Below are positions 6,921-17,272 of a stretch of 64,000 nucleotides of DNA, in pieces. The position numbers were made by a program, and so were the translations under genes. This DNA is from a virus: the IMG/VR virus record IMGVR_UViG_3300006735_000025, positions 1-64,000 of that record; one strand, given 5' to 3'. Position 1 is the stretch's first letter. Each line of letters starts with the position of its first letter. A model generated the notes under the pieces. It was not told the origin of the DNA and did no database searches. It saw nothing but the letters and a program-made list of their open reading frames with translations.

Positions 6921-9542
6921 TTAAAAATCTACTTTTATTACAAATTGTTGTGCGTTATCTCTTCTGACTGGACTCTGAAGTTTAGCGATAGCCATTAAAT
7001 CAGGGTTTCCGTCTTTATTATCAAATAAACCAATTTCAGTTATGTAAGTATAACTAGCATAAGCACTATTTTTATCATAATACTGTTGCCAAGTAGGGTT
7101 AAGAGAACTCCCTTTACCAACATTTCCAGCTCCAAACTGAGATGTTGATAGATTAACATTGTATTTCATTTCATATATAGTAGCCATTATATCACTTTCT
7201 AATAAACCATTAAAAAAGTATTCATCACCAAACTGTAAAGTTTCAGGTCCAGTTAAATTAGCTGCTCCGGTTGTTGTTGATGCAGACGGTATAGTTATAT
7301 AGTCATTTAATTGGTATGTTGTAGCTACCCTTTTAAGGTAATCTGTCAAATAAAACTTAGTGGATGCACTACTTAATTGACAACCACTAAACGGTACATT
7401 CGCGTTTGTGGCACCAGTACGAAAAGTACTATTAGTACCACCTATTTGATTTGTTACATCTACTTTTTTCCATAAATTAGGATTAGGGTCTTCTCCCGGA
7501 TTAGTAACTTGGAATAATAAATGTATTCTATTAGCTTGCCACCCTGTACCCCCGGACACATTAGCTGGACCACCTAAATCAAAAGGTTTTAAATATGGAA
7601 ATTCTTCTCCAAAGTCTATTTCTAAATCCACTGGGTCTGCGTTTGGTACATTAGTTACTGGTACATAATAATTACAATGTAGTCCAGTTGTGTACCCACT
7701 ATTACTTTCTAATAGATAAGTTAGGTAAAGTCCTTGGTCTACTTGTGGGTTATTAAATACACCAACCGTTGACGTTTCACCAGCACAATTTGTACCAGCT
7801 GGTATTTTTGTAACTCTAGGTGCTGGTAAAGTCCAATTTCTATTTGATTTGTACGACATAGCCGCTACTAACTCTTCATCGTGAATTGTAACCATTTTTA
7901 AATCTGGCCAAACTTTACCAACTGGATTAGGACCTACAGTTGTTTGTCCTAAATTAGTAGTTGATGGTCCAGCGTTATCATCGTATAAATAATAATATCT
8001 TAAACCGTCATCATTCATATTGTCATTAACAGAAGACTGCATAACATATGGTTTAGTTGGGAACACGTCAAATCCTGCAGGGTCAGTATAAAAACACTGT
8101 CCAAATTCAGTAGCTCCCATACAACCTTCTTGTTGACTACCAACGTATTTTTTATGCCACATTAAATTAGGCATACATATTCTAAAGTTTTTAGCTTTAC
8201 CAATATCACTTTTTACTAGTGCTGTATCTTCTTTTAAAGCAAATTTTTCACCATAAAAATTAGAAATAGTTTGATTGGTGTAGTGTAATACCGCGATGGC
8301 TTTTTGTCTACTTGGTTTTACAACTCTAGGATTTTTATAAGAATCATAGTACCAAGAAGAACTTTCCATTGTTGGGTCGTAAGTATCAGGAATAGTACCT
8401 GTATCTATTTGTCCTGTGTTACTGTGATAACCTAAGTATTCTTTGGTACCACAGTATCCAGAAGAACCATAATAATCTACTGTTTCAAAGCCTTCACCCA
8501 CACTTGAGTCTCTTACACCAGCTGGCGCTTCTGTCCAGTTTATATTCATATTCCAAATTTTAACATCTTTAACAGAAACATCACAATTATTTTCAAAAGA
8601 TAATGACCCTGGAGACCAATAAGGTACTGGTGTATCTGCACCGTACCAAGTTAACATTGGATTTGTTGATTGTGCTGAATAAGTTCCACCCGTAACATTA
8701 GGGAATACTTTTACACAAGCACCTACTAAAGTACCTGTTTTACCAGAGTATTGTTTTATATCTACCGCGTAGGCTCCAGTTGAAGCTGAATAATCCATAA
8801 AGTTTGGTAGTGCTCTGTCTAGAGTGTACCATAATGGTTTTGCTGTACTACCTGACCAAGATGAACCAGTTCTACCAGATGTACTATTTCCACCAACAAT
8901 TTGGTAAAAAAGTTGAGCTGAACCACCAGTACATGGTAAATCATGACAACTAGTTGTACCTGTAGACCCACTTTGGAAGAAGTACGTAACACCTAGAATA
9001 TCACCAACTACTGGTGTATATCCAGGTAATGTACCAGCAGAAAATGCTTGATCTTGGAATGTATTAGCAGATAAAAGTGTTATTCTACTACCACCAGTCA
9101 TTGCAGATAAAGGGAAAAAGAAATTAGAGTTTAATGTGTAAGCTGAACTTACCTCAGCTCCAAAATCACATGTAGTAGCTGTATTTCCACTATAAAATCC
9201 TCTTTGTGAAGCTCTATTAAACACCTCTTCATAACCATGTGCAGCTTGTGCAGCTCCAAATGTCTGATTACCAGATGTTCTAGTTAATGGTAATGGATAT
9301 TTAACATGTGCCTTATTTTTTTCAGGAACCGGGTTTAAATTCTGTGCGTTAAAGTTTGCTTGTTGTATATTAACACCATTAACGAGAGACGGCAATCTTC
9401 CATTACAGTCGTAACAATATTCACTATCACCAACTTGAAATAGTTCTATATTTAATTGTCCTTTTGATAACTTTTTTCTACCGGCATCTGTAAGTTTTAC
9501 AGATATTATTCCTTGTGTACTGTTTTTTAATATGTAACTCAT
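6921..9542 (-). CDS. Large tail fibre-like protein, LTxxGR N-domain and ITEIGLFD C-module (paralogue 3)
   Basis: An 873-residue protein combining both modules seen separately nearby: an N-terminal LTxxGR-type domain (ISVKLTDAGRKKLSKGQLN, then FQVGDSEY) and a C-terminal module with YITEIGLFDNKDG and LMAIAKLQSP. Composition is typical of fibre shafts, rich in Gly, Ser, Thr, Asn and Tyr. Several scattered cysteines occur (for example YCYDCNG). No enzyme motif is visible. The N-domain probably anchors the protein to the baseplate and the C-module is probably distal, by analogy with fibre organisation. The 38-base gap upstream holds the A-x-TATTTAT motif 17 bases from the ATG, so this gene may open a transcription unit with the 333-residue gene. 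Function as a fibre is inferred. Confidence 0.6.
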   Translation of the reverse strand: MSYILKNSTQGIISVKLTDAGRKKLSKGQLNIELFQVGDSEYCYDCNGRLPSLVNGVNIQQANFNAQNLNPVPEKNKAHVKYPLPLTRTSGNQTFGAAQAAHGYEEVFNRASQRGFYSGNTATTCDFGAEVSSAYTLNSNFFFPLSAMTGGSRITLLSANTFQDQAFSAGTLPGYTPVVGDILGVTYFFQSGSTGTTSCHDLPCTGGSAQLFYQIVGGNSTSGRTGSSWSGSTAKPLWYTLDRALPNFMDYSASTGAYAVDIKQYSGKTGTLVGACVKVFPNVTGGTYSAQSTNPMLTWYGADTPVPYWSPGSLSFENNCDVSVKDVKIWNMNINWTEAPAGVRDSSVGEGFETVDYYGSSGYCGTKEYLGYHSNTGQIDTGTIPDTYDPTMESSSWYYDSYKNPRVVKPSRQKAIAVLHYTNQTISNFYGEKFALKEDTALVKSDIGKAKNFRICMPNLMWHKKYVGSQQEGCMGATEFGQCFYTDPAGFDVFPTKPYVMQSSVNDNMNDDGLRYYYLYDDNAGPSTTNLGQTTVGPNPVGKVWPDLKMVTIHDEELVAAMSYKSNRNWTLPAPRVTKIPAGTNCAGETSTVGVFNNPQVDQGLYLTYLLESNSGYTTGLHCNYYVPVTNVPNADPVDLEIDFGEEFPYLKPFDLGGPANVSGGTGWQANRIHLLFQVTNPGEDPNPNLWKKVDVTNQIGGTNSTFRTGATNANVPFSGCQLSSASTKFYLTDYLKRVATTYQLNDYITIPSASTTTGAANLTGPETLQFGDEYFFNGLLESDIMATIYEMKYNVNLSTSQFGAGNVGKGSSLNPTWQQYYDKNSAYASYTYITEIGLFDNKDGNPDLMAIAKLQSPVRRDNAQQFVIKVDF

Positions 9543-9580
9543 AATTTTTTTCTTTTATTATAAATATTATTCATCATATT

Positions 9581-12500
9581 TTAATATCCTCCACCACCAC
9601 TACCTCCTAAATTTCTTCCTCTTTTTATATAAGGTGAGTAAAATGTGGTTTTATCAATTATAAATGTTATGTTTTTTGTATTATTTTCTGTTGTTATAGT
9701 TTCACCATTTAAAAGTGGGTAATACCTATTAATTTGTGCGTTATAACTATAAGTTCCTGGTTCAGGTACTAATAGATTAAACTGTGTTGTGATTTTACCA
9801 CTTTTAGTGGATTTAAAACTTTTTAGTTCTTCTTGTACAATGTCACCATTTTCATCAAATACTACCAGTTTTACATCCTCTATTAAATTTAATTTTTTAT
9901 TTATAGTCACATTTACCGTAGGTTCTTTTGTACTAGATAATCCCACCACATCGTATTGTGTTAAATAAAACATTGTTATATTGTCTGAAGATATAAAATC
10001 TGTAGTTCCATCTACAACATAAGTTAAAAATTGTATTCTATTGGTGGCTACCTTTTCAAAATCTACCCCTTCTGTCAAAGCTTGACCATTTAATAATAAC
10101 TGTATACCACCAAAAGGTTCGTAATCTAAATTTATATAGTAATTTGCACTATCCTTATACATTACTGAGGTTGTATCAGTACCAACAGTACCTACTGTCA
10201 ATCTTTGATTATAATAACTCCTATTACTATTTGATGGGTATATTACTTGAACTATGTCACCATTTCTAACAGTTCTAGGTGCCATTTGTAGTCTAATTCC
10301 ATCCCAAAAATAATCACCTGTTGTTTCACCTGTGTAATTATTTTTCCAAGGTGCTGTAACTAAAGAACTTGTTTGGGTTAAAGTTATACCATTAACTATG
10401 ACTTGTACGTTAGATTTTGGTGGGTAAGGTAATGTTAATCCTGACCAAGTAAAAGCACTTTGACTACCTGAAAAATCTGGTACCAAATCTACTGTTTCAC
10501 TTTTAGTTACCATTCTTAAATTAGTTGGTCCACCCGTATTTTTAAAACTTATATTTGGATTATATAATGACGGTTCTTCCGGAGTATTCACTAAACACAT
10601 GTAGTAGTCTTGTGATGAAATATAAGAACCACCTATGTTGTTATATGTGTCAACCCATACTGGGTCTTTTGTACTTTTATCTTTAATTAAAAAAGAAGAC
10701 TTTACGATATATTCCCAAGTAGTCGCTGTAGGCAATCCAGATAATGGTATTTGTGTGGTACTACTTAATGAAATACCTCTTTTCCTATCTTGTTCATTAG
10801 ATAATTCACTCATCGTATTAAAAATGTAACTATACCTAGGTCTTTCCTGTAATTTACTTTGTAAATAATCATAACTATATACCTCCATTTTAAGGTAACT
10901 CTTTTTTAATAACAAATCAGAAGTGTTACCAGATGTATTGGCTGTTATAATTGGTGTGTTACCTGTGTACCCTGATAAATTTATAATTTTTAATGTCTCT
11001 AACTTATTACTATAAACACTTAAACCCTCCAATACCACATTTGGTTCTTTAAATGTTTGTAAAGTAGCTGAAGCTTTTGGTTTTATACTTGGGATTGTTA
11101 GCTCGGAACCACATCTTGGATTATAGTCACAGTTTTTAGAAAATTGTACGTTATTGTTACCTACAACATCACCTAAACTTTGTGATTGTATTGTTACATT
11201 AGGGTCGTAATTTGTGGTTTCTGTTAGTGTTATAGCAGAAGTATTTGATATAAAACTATTGGTTGTTGGTGTTACAGTATAATTTGCAGCTGTACCTGTA
11301 AATCCAACCCCATAAAATATACCGAAACTTGAGTTGGCCATGTAACCTGTTCTTGTACCACCTAAAAATCTTTGTAATTCAGTTCCACTAACCCATGTAG
11401 GTGCACTTTCTGAACTTCCAGACCACGTATTACTGTCTGTCAAATCAAAATTAATTTCGTGATATGTTTTGAATACGTTTGAATCTCCAATATCTGTGGT
11501 TGCACCAGTCGCGTAAGTGTTAGACTTCTCTCCCATTGTTGGTGTCATTTGGATTTTAAACCTTTCTCCTTCATCACCGCTTCTTGTAACTCTAACTTTA
11601 ATAGCTCCTTGGGTTGTCATATATCCACTTTGGGTGTAAGGACTTCTATGTGCTGTATCTGGACTAACAACATCCCTAGGTCCATTTCTTAAAACCACAT
11701 GACTAAATTCTTTGTATTGTGTAGTAACATAGGTTGTTTCTCCTGGGTCTAAACTAGCTTCATAATTTTTTAATTCATTAAGTAATATTGCGTCATATAA
11801 GTCTGCAAATGATTTTCCTCCATCTGAAACACCCTCAACAGATGCTCTTACAGCTATTGTTATAAGACTTAGGAAAATATCATCAATACCGTATCTTTTT
11901 AAAGCTTCATCTGCCGTATCTACCCCACCAGCTTTTAACATCTCTGGATTATCACTGAGGTATTGGAGAATCGCTTGTTCTTGTGACTTTCTAACTATTT
12001 CTTGAATCACCCTATCATCAGATTTTTCTGGACTTCCTTGAATTATTTGTCTCCCATACGCATCCTGTTGGAATCCTCTTGCTGATTGTCCTCTATTAAA
12101 ATTAATAGATGTTCCACTAGTTTGGTCAATATCTAATGTTAGGTAGTGGGTAGCACCACTTTGACCATAGGTACCATCACCATCTCTAAAGTAAGCTAAA
12201 ACTACCGAAGCTGAGCCATTTGAAGTAAATTGTGTTGCTCCGCTTTGGAATAAGTAAACGTCGTGTGTGTAGTCTAAGTAACTACAAGAACTTATTAATG
12301 ATATTGGTCTTGGTGTTACTGTAGATGCTGAAATACTAGATAACCTATATGTACTTTGACAATAGTTATTTTCTAATTTACTAGCGTATTCTTTATAGTC
12401 CGTAACCACATCAGATTCACCAATATAAGGAAATATATTATCAGCTCCTGCATGAGCCAACATAACGTATTTAAATGTATTACTATTTTGTGTTAATATT

Positions 12501-13609
12501 TCTGAAGAAACCGGGTCACCTTTAGTATCTCTATCAGCTAAAGGATTAAATGTTACCCAAGCATAATTAGTAGTACCTGTTGTACTATCCCAAACAAAAA
12601 ACTTATTTAAGTATTGATGATAATAATATGTACCTCTATAAGCTGAACTATTAATTGTGCCACCTGTTAAATCTTTTTGTGTTACAGCTACCACTGGGTC
12701 ACCACCCACAACACCACTAGGGCCACAATTCCAACCCTCTTGACATTCACTACTACCACTCACCCCTAAATACCACCATCTACCCGTATCTGTAGTTCTA
12801 GCTGTATTTGGATTTACGTCTGGGTACCTCATCGCCCCACCACTAGCAGAATTACCAGTAAAAAACCAGTGACCTACCCCATCTAAAACGTGACCATAGT
12901 TATTTAAACCAGTAGTATGTAAATCTGCACCTACTGAATACCCATTTCCACCATAATAAACTTTAGAGTTTGCAAAATGTGAGTTTATTGTGTAAGCGGA
13001 TGTTATAGCTGAAAGTCTAAAAGCTGGGTTACTTGTTGCTGATACACTTATTGTTGAAGCTGTACACTCTGAATCTGTAACTTTAAAATGTCTAGTTAAA
13101 CTTTGTTCTCTACCAACACTTAACAAATACTCACCATTAGTTAAATCTTTAAATACTACTGGTGTTTGTGTGTCTGCAGTAGCGATAGTTCTTTGTCTTA
13201 ATAAACCCCCATCTTTATATAATGAATAGTTAAAAGTAGAAGCTGTATATTGCCCAAATAAATTAAGAGTTCCTGATGAATAAACCGTAACTTCACAATA
13301 TTGGTTTGGATTTGTAATACACAAAGATGACGTTATATCGGCAGAAAACGTAGGGTTTGTATAAGCTGAAAGTTTAACATTTGTAGTACCAACATTACCA
13401 TTTGAATCTGTTATAGTAGCTTTGTAAACCCCCTCAGCTAAATTATATTGGTCCCATAAAGTAGATGTCACATAACCATTTACTGTAGCACCAGACCAAC
13501 TAACAGTCCATGGTCCAGTACCACCACTAACATTTACCACATTAATAGCCCCAATTGACTGTCCAGATACCGTAGGGGTTACATAATATTCATTAAGAAA
13601 TGCACTCAT
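9581..13609 (-). CDS. Giant tail protein with SprB-like N-terminal repeat and GGSGGGGY end
   Basis: A 1342-residue protein. Residues 12-82 resemble the SprB repeat of Bacteroidota adhesins: NVSGGTGPWTVSW, then YNLAEGVYKATITDSNGN, followed by TTNVKLSA. A second, weaker copy with KDLTNGEYLLSVG follows up to about residue 190. The remainder is long beta-rich sequence with Gly, Ser, Thr and Asn and few charges. The central part around residues 535-625 is more charged and helical (QEQAILQYLSDNPEML), a likely hinge or trimerisation segment. The last residues are GGSGGGGY, shared with two neighbours. SprB repeats in flavobacterial proteins belong to secreted surface adhesins, so a glycan- or cell-binding role at the tail tip is plausible. 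It begins 12 bases after the 1216-residue gene and is therefore co-transcribed with it. Confidence 0.6.
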   Translation of the reverse strand: MSAFLNEYYVTPTVSGQSIGAINVVNVSGGTGPWTVSWSGATVNGYVTSTLWDQYNLAEGVYKATITDSNGNVGTTNVKLSAYTNPTFSADITSSLCITNPNQYCEVTVYSSGTLNLFGQYTASTFNYSLYKDGGLLRQRTIATADTQTPVVFKDLTNGEYLLSVGREQSLTRHFKVTDSECTASTISVSATSNPAFRLSAITSAYTINSHFANSKVYYGGNGYSVGADLHTTGLNNYGHVLDGVGHWFFTGNSASGGAMRYPDVNPNTARTTDTGRWWYLGVSGSSECQEGWNCGPSGVVGGDPVVAVTQKDLTGGTINSSAYRGTYYYHQYLNKFFVWDSTTGTTNYAWVTFNPLADRDTKGDPVSSEILTQNSNTFKYVMLAHAGADNIFPYIGESDVVTDYKEYASKLENNYCQSTYRLSSISASTVTPRPISLISSCSYLDYTHDVYLFQSGATQFTSNGSASVVLAYFRDGDGTYGQSGATHYLTLDIDQTSGTSINFNRGQSARGFQQDAYGRQIIQGSPEKSDDRVIQEIVRKSQEQAILQYLSDNPEMLKAGGVDTADEALKRYGIDDIFLSLITIAVRASVEGVSDGGKSFADLYDAILLNELKNYEASLDPGETTYVTTQYKEFSHVVLRNGPRDVVSPDTAHRSPYTQSGYMTTQGAIKVRVTRSGDEGERFKIQMTPTMGEKSNTYATGATTDIGDSNVFKTYHEINFDLTDSNTWSGSSESAPTWVSGTELQRFLGGTRTGYMANSSFGIFYGVGFTGTAANYTVTPTTNSFISNTSAITLTETTNYDPNVTIQSQSLGDVVGNNNVQFSKNCDYNPRCGSELTIPSIKPKASATLQTFKEPNVVLEGLSVYSNKLETLKIINLSGYTGNTPIITANTSGNTSDLLLKKSYLKMEVYSYDYLQSKLQERPRYSYIFNTMSELSNEQDRKRGISLSSTTQIPLSGLPTATTWEYIVKSSFLIKDKSTKDPVWVDTYNNIGGSYISSQDYYMCLVNTPEEPSLYNPNISFKNTGGPTNLRMVTKSETVDLVPDFSGSQSAFTWSGLTLPYPPKSNVQVIVNGITLTQTSSLVTAPWKNNYTGETTGDYFWDGIRLQMAPRTVRNGDIVQVIYPSNSNRSYYNQRLTVGTVGTDTTSVMYKDSANYYINLDYEPFGGIQLLLNGQALTEGVDFEKVATNRIQFLTYVVDGTTDFISSDNITMFYLTQYDVVGLSSTKEPTVNVTINKKLNLIEDVKLVVFDENGDIVQEELKSFKSTKSGKITTQFNLLVPEPGTYSYNAQINRYYPLLNGETITTENNTKNITFIIDKTTFYSPYIKRGRNLGGSGGGGY

Positions 13610-13621
13610 ACTTTACAAAAT

Positions 13622-16600
13622 TTAATATCCACCCCCACCACCTGAGGATGTTGTACTACTACCATAACTTACTGGTGTTGGGTTGGTGTAGTTTAGTTTA
13701 TTAGTCGTATAAAAATCTCCTCCCATGATTGGTGTTAGGTCATCATGTGATTCTAATGTGTGTACCGCTCCGACCATAGGGGTACTATCATGTATGTGAT
13801 AAAAGCCAACATAGACATCTCCATTAGGAAGTAAATACTCATCACCAGATGTGTATAAATTACTTTTATCACCAATACAATCTTTTGTGAATACTTTTGG
13901 TGTACATGTATTACCTACATTAGCACAATAATCTTCAGCTTTTTCCTCACACTCCCCACAATCAAATAAAGATGTGTCTGTTATTACATCTGTAGTACCA
14001 TAAAATGGATGTAAATTTTTTGTAAATTTAGTATCTTCACAAACACAATAAAAACTACATTTAAAACCTTCATCTGCTTTTATTTGTGTTATAGGTTCTG
14101 ACCTACTTGTTTTAATTATAACTGGTTGACCATCTATTGTTAATTGATTGTCAACATTATCTAATTGTTCCATAATTTTTATTTCACTTTCAATTAGGTC
14201 ATATTTTTCTTGTAAGGTAGGGGTAAAACAAGGTACGTATATTGTATCTTTTGGTGTTATAACTATGTAATGTTCTTTGTGTACACCTCTAACGTTTGAT
14301 ATTGTATTTTTTATAACATAACTGTGACTTATTTGTGGAAATTTATAGTTACATATTATAGAGTCCTTTTGGTTATACCTAGGTAAGTTAAAAACTAATA
14401 TTCCCGATTTCATCTGAACTAAATCTTTTCGGTTTGGTATGTAATAATCGGTTAATTCATTTTGTTCTAATTGTTTTGCCCAATTATTAGTTGGTGTTTC
14501 ACTAGATATATCTAATTTAAGTGTTTTAATATTTGTCTCATTATCTATAAAAGTTAAATTTTTAAAAGTTTCTGTTGTAACTATAGGTGCTGTAATAGGA
14601 CTGTAGTTTGGGTTTATTACGTATAGGGTACCTTTTGTAGTTTGTTCAGTTTCTATCCCACCAGCATCTATAAATTTTTGTGGTGAAGATATTTTTTGTG
14701 GGTTGACAAATAAACTTTTTTGTAATGTTGATGTACTTCCAGTGGTTGGACTATATTTTGTTACTCTATAAAATGGGGACTCTATTGGGTTTCCCGATAA
14801 ATCCATTTTATGACCTAAATTAACTTCAACTGTAGCGTCACCACCAGTAACTTTAGATACTGACTTAAATGTTAAATTATATTTTAACATTACAGTTTCA
14901 CCACTATTTAGACTAATTAGACCAGTATCTAATATAATTGGTACTCTGGTGTGATACACAGTATTAGCGGATGTACCGGAAGCGTAACAATTACTAAACC
15001 CACTAAACGTATTTTGTACAATATTGGTTGATTCTGTTAAATATTGATTAGCGGAACTGTTTGTTGTTGGACTTGCACCTATAGTGGTACTTACAAGATT
15101 ACTGGTAACCCCACTTATAGTTTCTTTTTCTAAAAAAATATTAAGGTCAAAATTTAACAACCCACTATCACTATTTAAACCATGTTTTCCTGGAAAATAA
15201 ACACCTTCAGTATCTTCTTTTACCGTTTCACCTTCGGTTAAACCATATTCTAGTATCGACGCGTTTATTAATCTTTTTATTTCATATTCTGTAGAAGGGT
15301 AAGAAATAGATGATGTAGTTCCGGATAGGTAATTAGTAGTTAAGTACTCACACCATTTAGTATCTTTATATTTAAAATCTAAGTAGGCACTGTATTGAAA
15401 TTTGTATGTCCCACCACTTAGACTTTTATATATAGTGTAATTTTTAGGGTCACCACTTTGTATTGTAACAGGTCCCGAACCAGATAACGAATTTGTTGTT
15501 CCTGTTTGAGCTGAAAGACTTTGCCAAGAATTAAGTGGTACCCAAATAGGTGAAGTAACACCTACAAAAGGTCGATGTTCTATTCTTTTAGTATTATTTA
15601 AAGGTATTACTATTCCTGTTGTTGGTGATGTTACAGCTGTATATCCATTCCCTGAAAAGTATATATCATAGGTGTTTTGTCCAGTAATACCACCTGAAGT
15701 ATAACCTGTATATTTAGTTGAGGCACTGAAAGATTCCTTTATTGTGGAGTATGTTGTGGCGAAAAAATCATTTCTTAAATCGTATATTGGAGAGTAGTAT
15801 TCCAATTCACAAGTCCAACATTTTTGATACCCTAATTCAGCTTGTTTTTTTCTACATGTATCAGCACAAGATTCCGAAACTTGTGGTGAAACGATAACTG
15901 TTTCTAATTTTTCTAAATTATCATTAGAATATTTACAAGCACACTCAGTTCCTTTATATGTTATATTTTTTTCACTATATTCATTAACTAAAGTTCTTTT
16001 TGATGGACAAACTGTTAAACTTTTAAGTTCACTACCACCATAATAAGAAATTGTTAAATCATTAAAATAATCATGATTTGTTCTAGTAATCCACTGATTA
16101 ATACTATTATATGTACGTGGTTGTGTTTTACCGTAATCTGTAGTGTAAGTTTCTATGTTAGCTATTTGGGTTTCTTTTAGACTTTGTTCAAAACTATTTA
16201 AGTGTTCAGGACTGTAAAAACTAAATTCAACACACCTATTTAAATCTGTAAAATATCTATTATCCCTTAACTCATCTACCCAACTTAGTGGGTAATTAGT
16301 AATACCCCTATTAAAATATGGTGAACTAGCTACTATTTTATTATTTTCTAATTTTCTAGAAATATTGTATGGCAATTCTTTTTCACTATCTTTTAAAAAA
16401 TCACCTAAGGTAAGTTTATATTTTTCTTCATTTTTAACTATAAAAATTTCTGAAGATTTTAAATAATAATCTGTATATTCTTGATTTAAAGAATTAAAAT
16501 AATCAAAATAATTAAACTTAACTTGCCCCAGTTCCAAATCTTTGGTTGTCATTTCAACATAACTAGTAGGTGCTTTATCTAGAGTTTTAATCCTTCTAGG

Positions 16601-17272
16601 TTCTACCAATGTTACTTTGTCAATATCACCTGTTTTATCTTTAAAATACTTTCTAACTAAACCTACGTGAGTCCCTGGTAACCCCAATTTAAAAAATATA
16701 CTAGTTACTGGCCCTGTAGTACTAAAAGCTCTTATGTCAATATCAAAACCTAAACCTAAAAGTTTTTTAGAATTTATTTTTTCCTCTGACATTCCAGGTA
16801 ACAACATTTCTACCTGATGTGTTTTACCGTTTAGTGGTGGTGAAAACGCTTGTAACGCTGCTGTTTCACCCGGTAAAAATATTTCTCTAGTAGATAATAA
16901 AGATTTATTTGTTTTATTACCAACTTGTCCTAAAGATAATGTTCTATTATTTTCTCTATGTAGTCTCAATATAAAATCAGATGAAAATTCTTTTTTGTCT
17001 AATTTATTTTCACCCATTTTAAAATGTTCAGATTTAAAATATAAAAACCCTTCTATTAAATTTTTACCTTTATATGACAAATACAGTTGTACTGGCATAC
17101 TTACGTCATAATCCATTGTAATGTATAATGTTTTATTAAACTTTTTCCCGTATTGGTTGCCTGTAACATAAACTTTAACCTGAAGAGTATCTGTAACCTG
17201 TCTTAAATCTATAAGTTTACTGTATTTTACAATATCACTGTTATTTTTTATATTTTTTTCTATACCATCCAT
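13622..17272 (-). CDS. Giant tail/baseplate-associated protein, Cys clusters, YHIH motif, GGGGGY end
   Basis: A 1216-residue protein with a charged N-terminal quarter unlike its fibre neighbours, then long beta-rich sequence. Two cysteine groups stand out: one before the middle (GTECACKY, ESCADTCRKK, KCWTCELEY) and one near the end (CSFYCVCED, DCGECEEKAEDYC). Near the C-terminus the segment LLPNGDVYVGFYHIHDSTP, followed by MVGAVHTLESHDDLTPI, puts four histidines close together (H1159, H1161, H1171, H1176). I associate this YVGxYHIH pattern with virion proteins of marine myoviruses. HxH pairs bind iron in the T4 long tail fibre tip, so metal binding is possible. The protein ends SSGGGGGY. Its ATG overlaps the previous stop as TAATG, implying coupled translation. 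Host-recognition or baseplate periphery role inferred from context. Confidence 0.58.
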   Translation of the reverse strand: MDGIEKNIKNNSDIVKYSKLIDLRQVTDTLQVKVYVTGNQYGKKFNKTLYITMDYDVSMPVQLYLSYKGKNLIEGFLYFKSEHFKMGENKLDKKEFSSDFILRLHRENNRTLSLGQVGNKTNKSLLSTREIFLPGETAALQAFSPPLNGKTHQVEMLLPGMSEEKINSKKLLGLGFDIDIRAFSTTGPVTSIFFKLGLPGTHVGLVRKYFKDKTGDIDKVTLVEPRRIKTLDKAPTSYVEMTTKDLELGQVKFNYFDYFNSLNQEYTDYYLKSSEIFIVKNEEKYKLTLGDFLKDSEKELPYNISRKLENNKIVASSPYFNRGITNYPLSWVDELRDNRYFTDLNRCVEFSFYSPEHLNSFEQSLKETQIANIETYTTDYGKTQPRTYNSINQWITRTNHDYFNDLTISYYGGSELKSLTVCPSKRTLVNEYSEKNITYKGTECACKYSNDNLEKLETVIVSPQVSESCADTCRKKQAELGYQKCWTCELEYYSPIYDLRNDFFATTYSTIKESFSASTKYTGYTSGGITGQNTYDIYFSGNGYTAVTSPTTGIVIPLNNTKRIEHRPFVGVTSPIWVPLNSWQSLSAQTGTTNSLSGSGPVTIQSGDPKNYTIYKSLSGGTYKFQYSAYLDFKYKDTKWCEYLTTNYLSGTTSSISYPSTEYEIKRLINASILEYGLTEGETVKEDTEGVYFPGKHGLNSDSGLLNFDLNIFLEKETISGVTSNLVSTTIGASPTTNSSANQYLTESTNIVQNTFSGFSNCYASGTSANTVYHTRVPIILDTGLISLNSGETVMLKYNLTFKSVSKVTGGDATVEVNLGHKMDLSGNPIESPFYRVTKYSPTTGSTSTLQKSLFVNPQKISSPQKFIDAGGIETEQTTKGTLYVINPNYSPITAPIVTTETFKNLTFIDNETNIKTLKLDISSETPTNNWAKQLEQNELTDYYIPNRKDLVQMKSGILVFNLPRYNQKDSIICNYKFPQISHSYVIKNTISNVRGVHKEHYIVITPKDTIYVPCFTPTLQEKYDLIESEIKIMEQLDNVDNQLTIDGQPVIIKTSRSEPITQIKADEGFKCSFYCVCEDTKFTKNLHPFYGTTDVITDTSLFDCGECEEKAEDYCANVGNTCTPKVFTKDCIGDKSNLYTSGDEYLLPNGDVYVGFYHIHDSTPMVGAVHTLESHDDLTPIMGGDFYTTNKLNYTNPTPVSYGSSTTSSGGGGGY

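Noticed and set aside
9559-9566. TATAAATA as a T4-type late promoter
   Set aside because: The sequence is on the + strand, so it would drive transcription away from the gene at 9542 and antisense into 9581 onward. The same orientation problem applies at the other sites, so it is reported as a motif of unknown role.
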